A stretch of DNA of 64,000 nucleotides from Streptomyces sp. RKAG293 (GCF_023701745.1 NZ_JAJOZB010000001.1:806001-870000); one strand, 5' to 3'. Shown: positions 17,336-26,722, counted from the stretch's first letter. The notes: a model not told the origin generated them from the sequence alone. Numbers and translations are program-made.

Positions 17336-18052
17336 ATGAGCGCTCGGGGCGCGCTCCTGTTCGCGCGATACGCCTACCCGCCCAACGAACTCGGCTACTG
17401 CGGTCCTGCCGACGCGTCCGCCCTGCTCGACTCCGGCGCGACCGCCGGAATCGAGCGGCGGGCGCGGCAGTTCGAGGGCGCCTGGTGCTACCTCGAGTTC
17501 CTCGCGGAAGCGGCCGGAATCCCCGATCCGCTCGACGAGCGGGTGGTCGAGGCCTACTGGATCGGCAACGACCTGCTGGAACAGGCCGATTCCGCGGCAT
17601 TGGTGGACCGCATGCTGGACCGGTTCCGTGGCCAGATCGGCGGCACCTGGCGCGAAGCCGCACACCGTGCTCTCGCCCATCACAGCTTCCAGGTCTTCGA
17701 CGTCTACCCGTGGGCGCACCTGCTCCGCACGGGCAACAACCCGACCGCTCTGACCGTCCTCGACCAATGCCGCATCCGCACCGGTGTCGTCCTGGACGTC
17801 CACGGTGAGTCGGCGACCGTCACCTCCAGCCCGCTGAGCTGGAGCGGGACCACGCTCGGGACCGGACCGCAGCGGCAGGAGGTGGTGCGCTGGTCGACCG
17901 GCGGCAGGACACTGCTCGACGGGCTCTCCCCCGGCGACCGCGTCGCCCTGCACTGGGACTGGGTGTGCGACGTGCTCACCGAGGACCAGGTCGCACGCGT
18001 CGAGTCCCTGGAGGCCCGACAGCGCGACACGCACAGCAGCATGGCTCGGTGA
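17336..18052 (+). CDS. Conserved hydrogenase-cluster protein, DUF6390 type
   Basis: A 238-aa soluble protein starting directly after the hypE stop. It begins with RGALLFARYAYPPNELGYCGP and has FDVYPWAHLLRTGNNPTALTVLDQCRIR in the middle, then a beta-rich C-terminal part (TGVVLDVHGESATVTSSPL, GDRVALHWDWVCDVLT). The C-terminal half is reminiscent of a short beta barrel, as in HypC/HypA-type regulators, but no ligand set is clear. From memory it matches DUF6390, regularly found between hypE and hypX. Function unknown; position implies a step in cofactor assembly. Confidence 0.82.
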   Translation: MSARGALLFARYAYPPNELGYCGPADASALLDSGATAGIERRARQFEGAWCYLEFLAEAAGIPDPLDERVVEAYWIGNDLLEQADSAALVDRMLDRFRGQIGGTWREAAHRALAHHSFQVFDVYPWAHLLRTGNNPTALTVLDQCRIRTGVVLDVHGESATVTSSPLSWSGTTLGTGPQRQEVVRWSTGGRTLLDGLSPGDRVALHWDWVCDVLTEDQVARVESLEARQRDTHSSMAR

Positions 18053-18200
18053 GGGTGGAACCGGGCGGGTGACGGGGCCATGTGGCGCCGTCGTTCGGGT
18101 GACCTTGCGGGCGCGCGTCGGTCGTGGGCGGCGGCCGGCGCGCAAGGATCTCCGGTCAGGGTCCTCACCTTCCCTCCCACGGGATCCGCTGGAGGTCGCC

Positions 18201-19862
18201 ATGAACATCCTGCTGCTCGCCGGTGCGTTCAACAGCCTGACGCAGCGCGTGTACGTCGAGCTGTCGGACCGGGGCCACACCGTTGCGGTGGAACACTCCT
18301 GCGAGGAGGGGGCGCTGCGCGACGCGCTGGAACGGCACCGGCCGGCGCTGATCGTGGCACCGATGCTCAAGGAGGCGATCCCGGAGCAGGTGTGGTCCGC
18401 GCACACCTGCCTGATCGTGCACCCGGGCCCGCTGGGCGACCGCGGGCCGTCCTCGCTCGACTGGGCCGTGCAGGAAGGCGTCGGCCAGTGGGGCGTGACC
18501 GTTCTGCGCGCCAACGCCGAGATGGACGCCGGGGACGTATGGGCCTCGGTGTCCTGTTCGCTTCCCCAGGTGGGCAAGAGCGATCTGTACCGCAATGAGG
18601 TCTCCGACGCGGCGCTCGAAGCCGTGCTGCTGGCCGTGGAACGCTTCGCCTCGGGCACCTTCGTCCCCCGCTCGCAGAGCGACCCGGACGAGGGGATCAC
18701 CGTCACCGCCCGGCCCTACCTGCGCCAGGAGACACGGCGTATCGACTGGGCCGCGGACAGCACCGGGACGGTGGCCCGCAAGCTGCGCTCCGCCGACTCG
18801 CAGCCAGGTGTCCTGGATGATCTCCTCGGCGCTCAGTGGTTCCTGCACGGCGGCCACCCCGAGGACGCCCTGACAGGCGCCCCCGGCGACGTACTGGCCA
18901 CCCGCGCGGGCGCGATCTGCCGCGCGACCCGTGACGGCGCCGTATGGATCCCGCGGCTGCGGCCACGTCGTGTCCCGGGGCAGCCGCCGACGTTCTCGCT
19001 GCCCGCGACAACCGCTCTGGGGGAACGGCTGCCGCCGGTGCCGGACCTGCCCTTCCCCCTCGACGGCACACCCGACGGCCGCCGCACCTGGACCGACATC
19101 CACTACCGCGAGCACGGGGACACCGGCTTCCTCGGATTCTCGTTCCCCGGCGGCGCGATGAGCACGACCCACTGCCGACGTCTGCTGGCCGCCTACCGCT
19201 ACGCGTGCACGCGGCCGACGTCGGTGCTGGTCCTGGGTGGCGGCCGGGACTTCTTCTCCAACGGCATCCACCTCAACGTCATCGAGGCCGCGCCCGATCC
19301 GGCCGCGGAGTCCTGGGCCAACATCAACGCGATCGACGACGTGGTGCAGGCGATCCTGACCACCACGGACCGTTATGTGATCTCCGCGCTGGGCGGCAAC
19401 GCCGCGGCGGGCGGGGTGATGCTGGCCCTGGCCGCGGACGAGGTCTGGTGCAGGACCGGCGTCGTACTCAACCCGCACTACCGGCGGATGGGACTGTACG
19501 GCTCGGAGTACTGGACGTACTCCCTGCCGCGCCGGGTCGGCGCCTCGGTCGCCGAGCAGCTCACCGAGCGGGCGCTGCCGGTGAGCGCCGCGACCGGGCA
19601 GCGCCTCGGGCTGGTGGACCGGCTGTTCGACACCGGCCCGCGGGAATTCGCCGGGCAGGTCGGCGGATTCGCCGTGCGGCTGGCCGCCATGCCCTCGACC
19701 ATGACCCGCATCGCGGCGAAGAAGGCGGAGCGCGACGCCGCGGAGGCCGCCAAGCCGCTGGCCGCGTACCGCGAGGAGGAACTCAGCCGGATGCGGCAGA
19801 TCTTCGACGACCCGGGCCGGCCGTACCACGCTCTCCGACGGGCCTTCGTCCACAAGGTGTAA
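18201..19862 (+). CDS. hypX: HypX: O2-tolerant CO ligand synthase
   Basis: 553 aa from ATG 18201, with GGAGG 8 nt upstream; an open frame before it back to 18069 is not conserved-looking. The N-terminal half is a formyl-THF hydrolase/transferase domain (HPGPLGDRGPSSLDWA with His74 and the YRNEV block). The C-terminal half is a crotonase-like domain (LGGGRDFFSNGIHLN, ALGGNAAAGGVMLALAADEVW, LNPHYRRMGLYGSEYW). Known HypX makes CO for the NiFe site from N10-formyl-THF under aerobic conditions, matching an obligate aerobe. It is separated from the DUF6390-type gene by 148 nt, so it may have extra transcription control. It converges on an aldo/keto reductase 6 nt away. Confidence 0.93.
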   Translation: MNILLLAGAFNSLTQRVYVELSDRGHTVAVEHSCEEGALRDALERHRPALIVAPMLKEAIPEQVWSAHTCLIVHPGPLGDRGPSSLDWAVQEGVGQWGVTVLRANAEMDAGDVWASVSCSLPQVGKSDLYRNEVSDAALEAVLLAVERFASGTFVPRSQSDPDEGITVTARPYLRQETRRIDWAADSTGTVARKLRSADSQPGVLDDLLGAQWFLHGGHPEDALTGAPGDVLATRAGAICRATRDGAVWIPRLRPRRVPGQPPTFSLPATTALGERLPPVPDLPFPLDGTPDGRRTWTDIHYREHGDTGFLGFSFPGGAMSTTHCRRLLAAYRYACTRPTSVLVLGGGRDFFSNGIHLNVIEAAPDPAAESWANINAIDDVVQAILTTTDRYVISALGGNAAAGGVMLALAADEVWCRTGVVLNPHYRRMGLYGSEYWTYSLPRRVGASVAEQLTERALPVSAATGQRLGLVDRLFDTGPREFAGQVGGFAVRLAAMPSTMTRIAAKKAERDAAEAAKPLAAYREEELSRMRQIFDDPGRPYHALRRAFVHKV

Positions 19863-19868
19863 CGCCGC

Positions 19869-20801
19869 CTACACCCCGCCCTGGTGGAAGGCGTCCAGGA
19901 CGGCCAGTTCGTCCTCGGACAGGCGCAGTGCTCCGGCGGCCACGTTCTCCTCGGCGTGGTCCGGGTTTCCGGTGCCGGGGATGGCCAGCACCTGCGGACC
20001 GCGGTGCAGCGTCCACGCGAGCCGGACCTGCGCCGTGCTCGCCCCGTGGGCGCGCGCCACGGCGAGCACCGCCTCGCCGTCGGCGCCGCCGGCGCCGGCG
20101 CCGGCCTCGCGCCCGGCTCCGGCGATCGCGTAGAACGGCACGAACGCGACACCCTGCTCACCGCAGAGCCGGACGAACTCGTCCTGGTCGGGCCGTACCC
20201 CGAGGCCGTACAGGTTCTGTACGCACACCACCGGCGCGATGGCCCGGGCCTCGGCGAGGTGTTCCGGGCGCACGTTGGACAGGCCCAGATGGCGGATGAG
20301 CCCGGCGTCGCGCAGCCGGGCCAGTGCGCCGAAGCGCTCGGCGATCGAATCCGTGCCGACGATCCGCAGGTTCACCACGTCGAGGTGGTCGCGGCCGAGC
20401 TGGCGCAGGTTCTCCTCGACCTGGCCGCGGAGTTGCTCAGGCGTGGCGTGGGGCTGCCACGCACCCGACGCGTCCCGGCTCGGCCCGACCTTGGTGGTGA
20501 TGACGAGGTCGTCCGGATAGGGCGCCAGTGCCTGGTTGATCAGCTCGTTGGCGGAGCGCAGCGGCGAGAAGTAGAACGCGGCGGTGTCGATGTGGTTCAC
20601 CCCGAGCTCAACGGCGCGCCGCAGCACGCCGATCGCGCGGCCGCGATCGCTGGGGGCGGCACCGGCCTCGAAGGCCGCGCCGTTCTGCGTCAGCCGCATC
20701 GCGCCGAAGCCGATCCGGTTGACGGTGAGGTCGCCGAGCACCCAGGTGCGCTGGTCCGTTGGGGGTGTCATGGTCGTTGCGGTCATCGTCTGTGAGGTCA
20801 T
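19869..20801 (-). CDS. Aldo/keto reductase
   Basis: 310 aa from ATG 20801; an upstream in-frame ATG at 20837 would add 12 residues that include the opposite promoter. This is an NADPH-dependent (alpha/beta)8 reductase: VNRIGFGAMRLT start, the GVNHIDTAAFYF segment with the catalytic Asp and Tyr-type residues, TTKVGPSR (Lys), and C-terminal IPGTGNPDHAEEN for cofactor binding. The substrate is unknown. It diverges from an ArsR-type regulator whose start is 57 nt away, so it is probably that regulator's target. Confidence 0.9.
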   Translation of the reverse strand: MTSQTMTATTMTPPTDQRTWVLGDLTVNRIGFGAMRLTQNGAAFEAGAAPSDRGRAIGVLRRAVELGVNHIDTAAFYFSPLRSANELINQALAPYPDDLVITTKVGPSRDASGAWQPHATPEQLRGQVEENLRQLGRDHLDVVNLRIVGTDSIAERFGALARLRDAGLIRHLGLSNVRPEHLAEARAIAPVVCVQNLYGLGVRPDQDEFVRLCGEQGVAFVPFYAIAGAGREAGAGAGGADGEAVLAVARAHGASTAQVRLAWTLHRGPQVLAIPGTGNPDHAEENVAAGALRLSEDELAVLDAFHQGGV

Positions 20802-20837
20802 GCCGGGATGATGGCCGCCCTGTAGGCTACGGGCCAT

Positions 20838-20859
20838 TGATTAAGGTATGTCTGAATCA
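20838..20859. promoter_or_regulatory. Weak inverted repeat in the reductase/ArsR divergent promoter
   Basis: TGATT (20838-20842) and AATCA (20855-20859) form a short inverted repeat with a 12-nt spacer that covers the start codon side of the ArsR-type gene and the promoter region of the aldo/keto reductase. Arms are only 5 bp, so the site is tentative. Confidence 0.25.
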
Positions 20860-21857
20860 TGGGAGTGGCCGTGCTGGCGGAGCTGGCGTTTTCCGCGAGC
20901 GATCTGGCACAGATGCGCTTCTCCATCTCCCCGATGTGGGAGGCCGGAACGAGCTTCCGGCTGCTGAGTTCCGGCTCCGCCCATCCGGTGCACCAGCCCT
21001 GGATCGAGCAGGTCCGGCCCCGGGTCGCGGCCGCCGGCCTGGACCGGGGCTGGCTCGCCGAGCTGATCCCGCCCACGGGTTACGTTCCCGACTTCCTCAA
21101 CCCGGCGCCCATCGGACCGGCCCCCACGCTGGCGGAGGAGCTGGCCGGCGTCCTGGCCACACCGGTCGACCGGGTACGCCGGGAACTCGACCGCATCCAG
21201 GAGGACCAGGGTTCCCCCGGCCCGCGCCTGCGGGCCCTGTACGCCGAACCGCAGGCCCGCATGGTCCGGGTCGCGGAAGAGATCGAGACCTATTGGGAAG
21301 TGGCGATCGCGCCCTACTGGGCGCGGATCCGGGCCGTGCTCGACGCTGATGTGTTCTACCGGGCCCGGCAGGTCGCGGAACACGGCGTGGGCCGCCTCTT
21401 CAACGATCTGCACACGTCGGTGAGCTGGGACGAGAACGCGCTACGGCTGGCCCGCCGGCAGCGGACGCTGTCCCGGCAGACCGCAGGGGCGGGACTGCTG
21501 CTGATTCCGTCGGCCTTCACCGGCCCGGGCCTGCTCACCCGGGTCACACTGCCGGAGCCGCCACAACTGGCCTATCCGGCGCGCGGCATCGGCGCGTTGT
21601 GGGAGTCCCGGCCCATTCCGCGGACCGACGCCCTCGCGGCCGTGCTCGGCCGCTCGCGGACCCTGCTGCTGACCGAACTGGAGACTCCGGCCTCCACGAC
21701 GGACCTGGCCCGCCGTACGGGGCTCACCGCACCGGCAGCGTCCCAGCACCTGACCGCCCTGCGCGATGCGGGCCTGGTCAGCGCCCACCGGGCCGGCCGC
21801 TCGGTGCTCTACGCCCGCACGTCCGTGGCCGACGCCGTCCTCGCCGCCGCACCGTAG
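20859..21857 (+). CDS. ArsR-family winged-helix regulator with DUF5937-type sensor domain
   Basis: 332 aa. The first 240 residues form the actinobacterial sensor domain (ELAFSASDLAQMRFSISPMWE, then the central ETYWEVAIAPYWARI helix). The C-terminal 80 residues are an ArsR-like winged helix (RTLLLTELETPASTTDLARRTGL, APAASQHLTALRDAGLVSAHRAGRSVLYA). No metal-binding ELCVC-type motif is present, so it more likely senses an organic ligand or acts by protein contact. It probably controls itself and the divergent aldo/keto reductase. Confidence 0.85.
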   Translation: MGVAVLAELAFSASDLAQMRFSISPMWEAGTSFRLLSSGSAHPVHQPWIEQVRPRVAAAGLDRGWLAELIPPTGYVPDFLNPAPIGPAPTLAEELAGVLATPVDRVRRELDRIQEDQGSPGPRLRALYAEPQARMVRVAEEIETYWEVAIAPYWARIRAVLDADVFYRARQVAEHGVGRLFNDLHTSVSWDENALRLARRQRTLSRQTAGAGLLLIPSAFTGPGLLTRVTLPEPPQLAYPARGIGALWESRPIPRTDALAAVLGRSRTLLLTELETPASTTDLARRTGLTAPAASQHLTALRDAGLVSAHRAGRSVLYARTSVADAVLAAAP

Positions 21858-21872
21858 AGCCGGACCTGCCCG

Positions 21873-22796
21873 CTACGCCGACCGGCTCTCCTGAGCCACT
21901 CGCGCCCTGCTCCGCTCCTGGCCGGTGCCGTTCGAGGTCAGCCTGTGCGCGGTCAGCCAGCGGGCGATCGCCCGGCCGATCGCGTCGGGCTGGTCCTCGG
22001 GGGCATGGTGCCCGGCCGGGCCGCAGTGCTCGACCTCCAGGGCGGCGATGTTCTCCCGGCTCCAGGCGATCATGTCCTCGCCGATCAGCAGGGTGGGTGA
22101 GGAGTCGAAGGTCAGCAGCAGCTTGGGGACGTCGGCGCTGGCGGCGAGCCAGGTGTCGTAGTCGGTGATGCGGGCGACGACGTCGGCCGGTTCGCCGTCG
22201 ATCGGCATCATGCGCGGCCAGGCCAGCAGGGGGCGGCGGCTGCGCGGGGTCGGGTAGGGGGCGCGATAGGGCTGGACTTCGGCCTCGCTGAGCGGGGTCA
22301 GGACGCCGCCCTTGAAGGCGGTCTCGATGAAGACGTTCTCCTCGAGCACCAGCTGCTCACCGACCCCGGGGGTGCGGAACGCCTCGAACCGGGAGCGGGC
22401 GGGCGGCGGCATCTCCTCGGAGGACAGCGGCTTGAGCATGGTCTCCAGCAGGACGATGCCGCGCACCCGCTCCGGGTGACGGGCGGCCCAGTCCAGGGCC
22501 AGGGCGCCGCCCCAGTCATGGCCGACCAGGACGACCTCGCGCAGCTCCAGTGCCTCGAACCAGGCGTCCAGGTAGTGGGCCTGGTCGGCGAAGCTGTAAT
22601 CGATGTCGGGCTTGCCCGAGGCGCCCATGCCGATCAGGTCCGGCGCCAGCGCACGGGCCTGTCCTGCGATGTGCGGGGTGACGTTGCGCCACAGGTGCGA
22701 GGAGGTCGGGTTGCCGTGCAGGAACACCACGGGCAGGCCGCCTTCGCCGCTCTCGGCGTAGGTGATGTGGGAATCGATGACGCTGACGGTGACCAT
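21873..22796 (-). CDS. Haloalkane dehalogenase (alpha/beta hydrolase, HLD-II-like)
   Basis: 307 aa from ATG 22796, chosen because the predicted -10 box is about 7 nt upstream, giving a leaderless mRNA. An upstream GTG at 22823 would lie inside the operator. Halide-stabilising Asn29 (LHGNPTSSHLW), nucleophile Asp94 followed by Trp95 (GHDWGG), an acidic residue in VLLETMLKP and the late catalytic His in PAGHHAPED match HLD-II enzymes such as DhaA/LinB. It should cleave carbon-halogen bonds to alcohols. Close homologues include luciferase-like proteins, so specificity is not certain. Confidence 0.85.
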   Translation of the reverse strand: MVTVSVIDSHITYAESGEGGLPVVFLHGNPTSSHLWRNVTPHIAGQARALAPDLIGMGASGKPDIDYSFADQAHYLDAWFEALELREVVLVGHDWGGALALDWAARHPERVRGIVLLETMLKPLSSEEMPPPARSRFEAFRTPGVGEQLVLEENVFIETAFKGGVLTPLSEAEVQPYRAPYPTPRSRRPLLAWPRMMPIDGEPADVVARITDYDTWLAASADVPKLLLTFDSSPTLLIGEDMIAWSRENIAALEVEHCGPAGHHAPEDQPDAIGRAIARWLTAHRLTSNGTGQERSRARVAQESRSA

Positions 22797-22804
22797 GGGA
22801 CGAC

Positions 22805-22832
22805 GGTATACCGTTAGTGTCACTAACGTAAA
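22805..22832 (-). promoter_or_regulatory. Dehalogenase promoter with a palindromic operator in the spacer
   Basis: On the minus strand TTTACG (-35, complement of 22827-22832) and TATACC (-10, 22805-22810) are 16 nt apart. The spacer region holds a perfect inverted repeat, CGTTAGTG-T-CACTAACG (22812-22828), that overlaps both boxes. Transcription would start at about 22797, at the ATG. The layout is typical of TetR- or MarR-type repression, but no such regulator gene is adjacent. Confidence 0.65.
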
Positions 22833-22859
22833 GGGGAGGAGAAGTGATCCGGACGGCGC

Positions 22860-22905
22860 GGGCGCCGGTGACCGGCCGCGAGGAGCGGCGCGGGCACCGG
22901 CGCCC
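22860..22905 (-). terminator. Hairpin terminator after the GH3 gene
   Basis: GGGCGCCGGTG (22860-22870) pairs with CACCGGCGCCC (22895-22905). The loop is itself GC-rich. It starts 24 nt downstream of the GH3 stop on the minus strand and lies before the divergently placed dehalogenase promoter. Confidence 0.5.
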
Positions 22906-22929
22906 GGGAAGTGCGGCCGGACGGCCTCG

Positions 22930-25215
22930 TCAGTGCGCGAACTGGAACCAGTTCAGATTGACCAGGTCACCGGAGCCGCTGGTGGTGAACGTGACGTAGA
23001 CGGCGTGCACCCCCGTCGCCGACCCGGTCAGGGCGGTCGTTCTGCCGGCCCAGTTCTGCCACCCGCCCGTACTGCCGACCGGCACGCTCGCGACCACCGG
23101 ACCCGTCGTACTGTCGAGCCGGTACTGCACCGTGCCCGTGACTCCCGCGCCCGAGGCCAACCGTGTGGTGACCGAGGCCGCGCCGGTCGCGCCGAAGTCG
23201 AGACTGCCGTAGTTGATCCAGTCGCCGGCCGCGATGTAACCCACATCGGTACCGCCACCGGTGTCGGTGCAGGCCTCGTTCTGCGTACCCGACTGGGATG
23301 CGAAAGCCTCCGCCTGCGTCAGCTGGTAGGCGCTGGGCGCCGGAACGGCACCGTAGGTGAGACCGAAGCCGTACGGGAACAGCGCGGGCTTGCCGTCGCC
23401 GTCGTTGATCGGCTGCTGACTCGCGGACTGCATCCAGGTGTCGGGCAGTTTGCCGGTGGGCGCGTAGTCGCCGAACAGCACATCCGAGACGCCGTTGCCC
23501 TCGGTCCCCGGCAGCCATGCCTCGACGAGCGCGTTCCAGTTCGGCAGCTGGCCGGCGAGATCCATCGGCCGTCCCGAGACGATCACGACGACGACCGGAA
23601 CTCCCGTCGCCCGCAGTTTGGCGATGGTGTTCAGATCGGCGGTGCTCAGGCCCATGCCACTCGGGCGGTCACCGGCTCCCTCGGCGTACGGGGTCTCGCC
23701 GACGACGGCGATCGCGACCTTGTACGAGCTGTCGATGCCGGTCCCGGCCTGGTTGTAGGTGACGGTGCTGCCGGTGCCCGCCTGGGCACGGATGCCCTGC
23801 AGGATCGTCGTGCCCGTCGTCGTCGCACCGCTTGCGCCCTGCCATGAGATCGTCCAGCCGCCGCTCTGGTTGCCGATGTTGTCGGCGTTCGAGCCGGCCA
23901 CGAAGATCTTGTTGTTCGTCTTCGCCAGGGGCAGCACGTTGCCGGAGTTCTTCAGCAGCACCTGGGACTCGCGGACGGCCTGGCGGGCGGTGGCCCGGTG
24001 CGCCGCGTTGCCGACGGTCGAGGTGTAGCCGCGGTCGGTCAGCGGGTGCTCGAACAGACCCAGCTCGAACTTCTTGGTCAGGATGCGGCGGTTCGCGTCG
24101 TCGATTCTCGACATGGGCACGCGCCCGGCCTGCACCTCACCGCGCAGCATGCTGATGAACGACTTCCAGGCGGTGGGCACCATGACCATGTCGATCCCGG
24201 CGTTGACCGCCTGAGCGACCTCGGCCGCGGTGAACCCGGCCTGGCCGTCGATCTGGTCGATACCGTTCCAGTCCGACACGACGAATCCGGAGAAGCCCAG
24301 TTCGCCCTTGAGCAACGTCGTGATCAGGTACTGGTTGCCGTGGTCCTTGACCCCGTTCCAGCTGTTGTACGAGATCATGACCGAGCCGACGCCCTTCTGC
24401 ACCGCGGCCTGGAACGGCGGCAGGTGGATCGCCCGCAGCTCGGCCTCGCTGATCTGGGTGTTGCCCTGGTCGGTGCCGTTGGTCGTGCCGCCGTCGCCGA
24501 TGAAGTGCTTCGCCGTGGCGAGCACAGACGCCGCGCCGCCGAGCGTGCCGCCCTGCAGACCGGTGATGTACGTGCTCATGGACGTGGCGATCTCCGGCTT
24601 CTCGCCGAACGATTCGTAGGTGCGGCCCCACCGGTCGTTACGCGCCACGCAGAGGCAGGGCGAGAAGTCCCAGTCGATGCCGGTGCCCGAGACCTCCTCG
24701 GCCGTCGCCCGGCCGATCTGCTGCACCAGCGCCGGGTCGCGGGTGGCGCCCAGTCCGATGTTGTGCGGGAAGACCGTGGCGCCGGCCACGTTGTTGTGGC
24801 CGTGCACCGCGTCCACGCCGTAGATCAGCGGGATGCCGAGGCGGCTGGCCACCGACGCGTTCTGGAAACCGTCGTACATGTCGGCCCAGCTCGTCGCGTT
24901 GTTCGGGGACGGGGCCGAGCCGCCGCCGGACAGCAGCGAGCCGAGCGCGAAGTCGGTGATGTCGGCGTTGCTGACGCTCGCCCGCTCGGCCTGGGTCATC
25001 TGGCCGATCTTCTCGTCCAGCGTCATCGTCGCCAGCAGTCTGCTGACGCGCGTCGCGACGGGCAGCGAGGGGTCCGGATAGGGCTCGTGCGCCGAGGCGC
25101 CCTGCGGAACGGCGAGGATGGTGGCCACCAGCGCGAACGTGACCGCCACCGGAACCCGGTGGCGCAGCGCCGACATCATCCTGGATCTGCGTAACCCGCC
25201 CGTTGCATACGTCAA
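22930..25215 (-). CDS. Secreted GH3 beta-glucosidase-like enzyme with CBM6-type domain
   Basis: 761 aa from TTG 25215, preferred because GGAGGA lies 9 nt upstream (GTG 25245 is an alternative). A signal peptide (RHRVPVAVTFALVATILAVPQGASA) directs export. GH3 N-terminal TIM barrel: TMTLDEKIGQMTQ, GVDAVHGHNNVAGAT, TAKHFIGDGG and the nucleophile Asp in FVVSDWNGI; the GH3 C-terminal domain follows (VLLKNSGNVLPL, VVGETPYAEGAGDR). Residues from about 640 form a CBM6-like beta-sandwich (YIAAGDWINYGSLDFG, LNWFQF). Together these suggest export of a plant- or fungal-glucan-cleaving enzyme. There is no adjacent transporter or LacI regulator. Confidence 0.92.
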   Translation of the reverse strand: MTYATGGLRRSRMMSALRHRVPVAVTFALVATILAVPQGASAHEPYPDPSLPVATRVSRLLATMTLDEKIGQMTQAERASVSNADITDFALGSLLSGGGSAPSPNNATSWADMYDGFQNASVASRLGIPLIYGVDAVHGHNNVAGATVFPHNIGLGATRDPALVQQIGRATAEEVSGTGIDWDFSPCLCVARNDRWGRTYESFGEKPEIATSMSTYITGLQGGTLGGAASVLATAKHFIGDGGTTNGTDQGNTQISEAELRAIHLPPFQAAVQKGVGSVMISYNSWNGVKDHGNQYLITTLLKGELGFSGFVVSDWNGIDQIDGQAGFTAAEVAQAVNAGIDMVMVPTAWKSFISMLRGEVQAGRVPMSRIDDANRRILTKKFELGLFEHPLTDRGYTSTVGNAAHRATARQAVRESQVLLKNSGNVLPLAKTNNKIFVAGSNADNIGNQSGGWTISWQGASGATTTGTTILQGIRAQAGTGSTVTYNQAGTGIDSSYKVAIAVVGETPYAEGAGDRPSGMGLSTADLNTIAKLRATGVPVVVVIVSGRPMDLAGQLPNWNALVEAWLPGTEGNGVSDVLFGDYAPTGKLPDTWMQSASQQPINDGDGKPALFPYGFGLTYGAVPAPSAYQLTQAEAFASQSGTQNEACTDTGGGTDVGYIAAGDWINYGSLDFGATGAASVTTRLASGAGVTGTVQYRLDSTTGPVVASVPVGSTGGWQNWAGRTTALTGSATGVHAVYVTFTTSGSGDLVNLNWFQFAH

Positions 25216-25480
25216 TTCGGGTCTTCCTCCACTATTGCCGTTCACCCTACGGATCGTGGTTCAGCCGGCCGTAAGCCGCCCGCAACAGAATTGCGTCTGC
25301 GGGGAAGGCGGTCAATGGTTCAGACCTTGAAGTTGGGAGCGGAATCAAGCCATTCGACGGGGTCAGGAGCCACCGGATGCGACCCGCGGTCGCGCCTCAG
25401 GGTCACCGGGCCGCTCCGGCGTCTACGCTACGGTCGGCGGATCCACGTACAGCGCGGTGCACGGCGGAAAGAGGGCTGCG

Positions 25481-26722
25481 ATGCCGGTCGGCAGATCCGA
25501 CGGTCTGGGCAGGGCGCTGGAGGCGGCCGAGGCCGCGCCGCCGGTGGAGTCCGTCGACGTCATCGCCGCCGCACTGCGGGAGCAGCTCGGTGCCCGTTCG
25601 GTCTCGTTCCTGATCACCGACTTCACGGGCAGTTCGGTGGTGCGGCTCGGGTCCGTGGACAGCATCGACGTCGACCGTCCCGCCGACCCGATCGCCGTGC
25701 CGGGCACCGTGTACGAAGAGGTGATCAGGACTCAGCGCCCCGATGTGGAGCAGCTGGGCGACGGAAACTGGACCCGGGTGATCGCGCCGGTGACCAACCG
25801 GGGGGACGCCATCGGCCTCCTGGAGCTGTACCTCCCCGGCCACCCGGACTCCGCGGTCATACGGGAGATCAGTCAGAGCGCGCACGCCCTCGCCTACATC
25901 GTCATCGCGAACCGTCCGTTCACCGACCTTTACCAGTGGGGCCGGCGCACCACCCCGCTGAGCCTGGCCGCCGAGATCCAGCACCGGCTCCTTCCCGCGT
26001 CACTGGCGTGCGAGGCAGCGCAGTTCTCGGTGGCCGGCGCCCTGGAACCGGCCGAGTTCGTCGGCGGGGACACCTTCGACTACGTCATGGACCGCGACTA
26101 CGTGCAGCTGTCGGTCACCGACGCGATGGGCCACGACGTGCAGGCGGCGCTGCTGGCCACCCTCCTGGTCGGCGCCCTGCGCCGGGCCCGCCGGCAGGGC
26201 GCGGACCTGGCCGAGCAGGCGCGACAGGCCGACCGGGCCGTGATCGACCACAGCGGCGGCCGCTATGTCACCGGACAACTGCTGCGCATCAGTCTGCTCG
26301 ACGGGCGCAACGAGTTCATCAACGCCGGACACCCCTGGCCGCTGCTCCTGCGCAACGGCAAGGTCGAGCAGCTGCAGCCGGCCGTGAACATGCCCTTCGG
26401 GTTCCAGAACCCCCACACCTACACCGTGCAGTCCCTGGACATCCGGGCGGGCGACCGGCTGGTGATGCTCACCGACGGGGTGATGGAACGCAGTGCCACC
26501 GACATCGACCTCCCCGAGCTCATCGAACGCACCCAGGACCTCCACCCCCGCGAGGCCGCCCGCATCCTGATCGAACATGTCATCAGCGCCCACGACGGGC
26601 ATCTGGAGGACGACGCGACGGTCATGTGTCTGGACTGGCGCGGCACCGGCGACACCCTGCGCGACGCCGATCACGGCGCCGACCTCGGCGAAGCCTCCCC
26701 GGTCGCCGACCCGTCCCGGTAA
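25481..26722 (+). CDS. GAF-type sensor fused to SpoIIE/PP2C serine phosphatase
   Basis: 413 aa from ATG 25481 (GAAAGAGGG upstream). Residues about 15-160 resemble a GAF-like sensor. Residues about 165-390 form a PP2C/SpoIIE domain with metal-binding Asp residues in FVGGDTFDY, VTDAMGHD, LTDGVMER and LEDDATVMCLD. It likely dephosphorylates an anti-anti-sigma factor (STAS protein) and so alters a sigma-factor switch in response to a signal bound by the GAF part. A matching anti-sigma-type ATPase gene is in the window (50621) but not adjacent. Target unknown. Confidence 0.9.
   Translation: MPVGRSDGLGRALEAAEAAPPVESVDVIAAALREQLGARSVSFLITDFTGSSVVRLGSVDSIDVDRPADPIAVPGTVYEEVIRTQRPDVEQLGDGNWTRVIAPVTNRGDAIGLLELYLPGHPDSAVIREISQSAHALAYIVIANRPFTDLYQWGRRTTPLSLAAEIQHRLLPASLACEAAQFSVAGALEPAEFVGGDTFDYVMDRDYVQLSVTDAMGHDVQAALLATLLVGALRRARRQGADLAEQARQADRAVIDHSGGRYVTGQLLRISLLDGRNEFINAGHPWPLLLRNGKVEQLQPAVNMPFGFQNPHTYTVQSLDIRAGDRLVMLTDGVMERSATDIDLPELIERTQDLHPREAARILIEHVISAHDGHLEDDATVMCLDWRGTGDTLRDADHGADLGEASPVADPSR

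Noticed and set aside
20802..20858. Alternative start of the aldo/keto reductase at 20837
   Set aside because: It would place the first 12 codons across the divergent regulator's promoter, and ATG 20801 gives a more usual N-terminus.
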